Under the pieces are notes generated by a model, which worked only from the letters and a program-made list of their open reading frames with translations, had not been told where the DNA came from and made no database searches. Below, one piece after another: positions 61,396 through 64,000 of a stretch of 64,000 nt of DNA (position 1 is its first letter; each line of letters begins with the position of its first letter). Source of the DNA: Corynebacterium glucuronolyticum (GTDB lineage Bacteria > Actinomycetota > Actinomycetes > Mycobacteriales > Mycobacteriaceae); assembly GCA_022772305.1 (NCBI GenBank), contig JALFAQ010000045.1:62001-126000 (forward strand). The letters are read 5' to 3'. The translations under genes and the position numbers were made by a program.

Positions 61396-62916
61396 GTGGT
61401 AGATGAGAAATGGGAAAATCCGCTGCGAAGCGCAAAGGATTCACGGCTTCCGCGGATTGCAGGCCCATCCGGCATCGTCATCTTCGGCGTGACTGGAGAT
61501 TTGGCGCGCAAAAAACTCCTGCCTGCCGTATATGACTTGGCTAACCGCGGTTTACTCCCCGCTGGCTTCCAACTCGTGGGGTTCGGTCGTCGCGAATGGG
61601 ATCGCGACGAATTCGCTTCCTACGTCCGCGAGGCCGTCGAGGCTGGAGCGCGCACGGAGATCCGCGAGAATGTGTGGGAGCGGCTGACCGAGGGAATGAC
61701 CTTTGTTAAGGGCAATCTCAACTCCGATGTGGACTTCGACAACCTCGCCGAAACACTGTCCAGCCTCCGCTCCGCCCACGGTAACTGGGCCTTCTACCTC
61801 TCGGTGCCACCGAGCTTCTTCGACGATGTCTGCTACCAACTCGACCGTTCAGGCCTTGCTAAGCCGAAGGATGAAACCGCATGGCGCCGCGTCATCATCG
61901 AAAAGCCCTTTGGCCACGATCTTGAATCGGCACGCAAGTTGAACCAAACGGTCAACTCCGTTTTCCCGGAGTCCTCGGTTTACCGCATCGACCACTACCT
62001 GGGCAAGGAGACGGTACAAAACATTGTCGCCTTGCGTTTTGCTGGTGCCATGTTCGAGCCATTGTGGAACGCTAACTTCGTCGACCACGTCCAAATCACC
62101 ATGGCTGAGGATATCGGCCTCGGTGGTCGCGCGGGATATTACGACGGTATCGGCGCGGCCCGTGACGTGATCCAGAACCACCTCCTTCAGCTCATGGCCC
62201 TGGTGGCTATGGAAGAACCTGCCTCATTCAGTCCTGCAGCCCTCCAGGCGGAAAAGATCAAGGTTCTCAGCGCAACGGAACCCGTCTACCCGCTGTCTGC
62301 TACCACCGCCCGCGGTCAGTACACGGCCGGCTGGCAGGGCTCGGAGAAAGTTGTCGGACTGCGCGAGGAGTCCGGATTCGATCCGGAGTCCCGCACGGAG
62401 ACCTTTGCAGCCTGTACCCTTGCGATCCACTCGCGTCGCTGGGAAGGCGTTCCCTTCTTCGTGCGCACTGGTAAGCGCCTGGGCCGTCGTGTCACGGAGA
62501 TCGCCGTCGTGTTCAAAAAGGCTGCACACATGCCCTTCCAGGACGATGATGCGTTAACGTCCAACGCCGTCGTCATGCGTATTCAGCCGAATGAAGGTGT
62601 CACGCTTCGCTTTGGCTCCAAGGTCCCCGGACAGATCATGGAAGTCCGCGACGTGAACATGAACTTCTCCTACTCCGAGTCCTTCACTGAAGAGTCCCCG
62701 GAAGCCTACGAGCGTCTGATTCTCGACGCGCTCCTCGACGAGTCCAGCCTCTTTCCAACCAATGAAGAGGTGGAGCTCTCATGGAAGATCCTCGACCCGA
62801 TCATCGCCCACTGGGCAAAGCACGGCACTCCAGAAGATTACGAGGCAGGTACCTGGGGCCCGGCTTCAGCGGACCGCATGATGAGTCGCACTGGTCGTAG
62901 GTGGAGGCTCCCATGA
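61396..62916 (+). CDS. zwf: glucose-6-phosphate 1-dehydrogenase
   Basis: First enzyme of the oxidative pentose phosphate pathway, making 6-phosphogluconolactone and NADPH. The 506-residue protein has the coenzyme-binding IFGVTGDLARKKLLPA (about residue 29) and the substrate motif RIDHYLGKE (about 198). Very close to C. glutamicum Zwf. GTG 61396 has GAGG seven bases upstream. It partners OpcA, encoded next; its own promoter seems likely, because a strong terminator ends tkt-tal. Confidence 0.96.
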   Translation: MVDEKWENPLRSAKDSRLPRIAGPSGIVIFGVTGDLARKKLLPAVYDLANRGLLPAGFQLVGFGRREWDRDEFASYVREAVEAGARTEIRENVWERLTEGMTFVKGNLNSDVDFDNLAETLSSLRSAHGNWAFYLSVPPSFFDDVCYQLDRSGLAKPKDETAWRRVIIEKPFGHDLESARKLNQTVNSVFPESSVYRIDHYLGKETVQNIVALRFAGAMFEPLWNANFVDHVQITMAEDIGLGGRAGYYDGIGAARDVIQNHLLQLMALVAMEEPASFSPAALQAEKIKVLSATEPVYPLSATTARGQYTAGWQGSEKVVGLREESGFDPESRTETFAACTLAIHSRRWEGVPFFVRTGKRLGRRVTEIAVVFKKAAHMPFQDDDALTSNAVVMRIQPNEGVTLRFGSKVPGQIMEVRDVNMNFSYSESFTEESPEAYERLILDALLDESSLFPTNEEVELSWKILDPIIAHWAKHGTPEDYEAGTWGPASADRMMSRTGRRWRLP

Positions 62917-63027
62917 TGAACGGAGTTTCCTTGGTCCACGGCGGAGGCAAACTTTCACCTGCCACGGTGACCACCGTGGCCCCATCGTCACTTCTTCTCA
63001 TCGCGTCGAACGGAGGAAAATAGCACT

Positions 63028-64000
63028 ATGCACCATTTGCGCAACACGTCTACGAGGGAGATTTCCTCCACCATCGAGCATATCGAGGCATCGGGGATGC
63101 AGCCCCGCGCAAACCATGTCCTCACCCTCATCGTGGTCATCCATGGGAAGACCAACAAGGACAAGCTTTTTCACACGATTTCTTCCTCTTCCAAGGAGCA
63201 TCCGTCCCGTGTGCTCATCCTCGAGCCACAGGAGGAAACCCACGCGTTGGGTGTGCACCCGGCATCGGTCATCGATGCGGAACTCCACGTCGGTGGGGAT
63301 GCCGGCGCATCAGAGATCATTTGGCTGCAGCTGCGTGGCGAAGTCACCGAACATTTGGATAGCGTCGTCACTCCGCTGCTCCTCCCCGATACTCCGATTG
63401 TCGCGTGGTGGCCGGCATCAGCGCCGGTGAATCCGGCGGAGGATCCGATTGGCCGCCTTGCTACCCGTCGTATCACCGATTCTTTCTACGATCCCGCGGA
63501 GGACGCGATTTATCGCCGTCGTTCCAACTACACTCCCGGCGACTCTGATCTGTGCTGGTCCAGGCTCACTCCCTGGCGTGGAATCCTGGCCTCGGCACTC
63601 GACCAGCCCCCGTTTGAACAGGTAAAAAGCGCCAAGTTGTTCGGACTTGCGGTAAGCCCCACGGTGGATCTTGCCGCTGGATGGCTTGCCGACGTCCTCG
63701 GGGTACCCGTTTTCCGAGAAGTTCGGGGGTCCGCAGATCATCCTGTCGATCGCAACGGTCTACCTGCAATACCCGTTGCTGAGGTTATTCTGGAACGCGA
63801 AACAGGTACCGTGCGCCTCACTGTAGCCGATGCGGAGACCATCGAGCTGACGATTGGCGACGGCCCGGTCACGAAAATTGCGCAGGGCCGCAGGCCCGAT
63901 GTGGACTGCCTCTCCGAGGAAATGCGCCACCTCGTACCTGACCAGGCTTACGCGGGCGCCCTCGACGGTCTCTCTAAGGTCACCTACCTCGAAGCCGACT
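63028..64000 (+). CDS. opcA: glucose-6-phosphate dehydrogenase assembly protein OpcA, 3' end missing
   Basis: Allosteric and assembly partner of Zwf in actinobacteria and cyanobacteria. ATG 63028 follows GGAGGAAAA and starts MHHLRNTSTREISSTIEH. About 324 codons are visible before the window ends. Family segments are SREHPSR-like KEHPSRVLILEP, VGGDAGASEIIWLQLRG, PLLLPDTPIVAWWP and SVDLAAGWLA-like TVDLAAGWLADVLGVPVFRE. It starts 111 bp after the zwf stop. Confidence 0.94.
   Translation, partial: MHHLRNTSTREISSTIEHIEASGMQPRANHVLTLIVVIHGKTNKDKLFHTISSSSKEHPSRVLILEPQEETHALGVHPASVIDAELHVGGDAGASEIIWLQLRGEVTEHLDSVVTPLLLPDTPIVAWWPASAPVNPAEDPIGRLATRRITDSFYDPAEDAIYRRRSNYTPGDSDLCWSRLTPWRGILASALDQPPFEQVKSAKLFGLAVSPTVDLAAGWLADVLGVPVFREVRGSADHPVDRNGLPAIPVAEVILERETGTVRLTVADAETIELTIGDGPVTKIAQGRRPDVDCLSEEMRHLVPDQAYAGALDGLSKVTYLEAD

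Noticed and set aside
61385..61460. tRNA-like A box (GGTAGCTCAGTGGTAGA) at the zwf start
   Set aside because: No acceptor stem, anticodon arm or T arm can be formed around it, and the sequence reads as the conserved N-terminus of Zwf. The match is coincidental.
62913..63023. 36-codon frame overlapping the zwf stop, before opcA
   Set aside because: Short, no ribosome-binding site of its own apart from zwf sequence, and opcA has a good site and start just after it.

Overview
The window looks like core chromosome of a Corynebacterium, of moderately high GC. I base this on gene order more than on any single gene. The run ferrochelatase - NlpC/P60 protein - small membrane protein - acn - acnR - amidotransferase, and the run sufRBDCSUT - mptB - ABC exporter - ctaA - qor - ctaB - tkt - tal - zwf - opcA, match the order I remember from Corynebacterium glutamicum. 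The MptB-type mannosyltransferase also points to a lipoglycan-making actinobacterium. I cannot name the species. I see no phage, transposon, CRISPR array, rRNA or tRNA, and no candidate for a wholly new multi-gene system.

Layout. 1-4.0 kb: methylmalonyl-CoA mutase (mutAB, minus strand, mutB cut by the window edge). 4.5-9.1 kb: a VTT/DedA membrane protein, a small HTH protein, and a minus-strand set of DUF3097, NfeD and SPFH genes. 9.2-22.4 kb: a conserved hypothetical, coproporphyrin ferrochelatase, an NlpC/P60 cell-wall hydrolase, an Rv1476-like membrane protein, aconitase with its repressor AcnR, a GATase and a LysP-type permease. 22.6-30.8 kb: DUF4112, the UPF0237/UPF0210 pair, an ABC-F ATPase, a lycopene-cyclase-like flavoprotein and aminopeptidase N. 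31-34.8 kb: a frameshifted secreted metallophosphoesterase and a CPA1 Na+/H+ antiporter. 35-41.9 kb: a complete histidine-utilisation cluster (hutUI, hutR, hutG, hutH). 42.3-48.9 kb: the SUF Fe-S operon. 49.3-57 kb: mptB, a two-gene ABC-2 transporter and the haem A pathway (ctaA, ctaB) around qor and an acetyltransferase. 57.7-64 kb: pentose phosphate genes tkt-tal and zwf-opcA, with opcA cut by the right edge.

How the genes fit together. Several supply or use Fe-S clusters and haem: SUF builds clusters needed by aconitase and the cluster-binding ferrochelatase; ferrochelatase, CtaB and CtaA lead towards haem a for cytochrome oxidase. The hut genes form a complete route from histidine to glutamate and formamide. 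Transketolase, transaldolase, G6PDH and OpcA form the pentose phosphate block.

The most interesting points are regulatory or concern gene integrity. They include an exact AcnR operator placed in the acn promoter spacer; head-to-head, apparently leaderless hutR/hutG promoters with only 31 bp between the start codons; a Cys-Ser-Gly instead of Ala-Ser-Gly cofactor triad in HutH; a one-base frameshift in the metallophosphoesterase, preceded by a PhoP/PhoR-like direct repeat; and a long structured element upstream of the ABC-F gene. Many genes have a -10-like hexamer 7-9 nt before the start codon, which suggests leaderless mRNAs.
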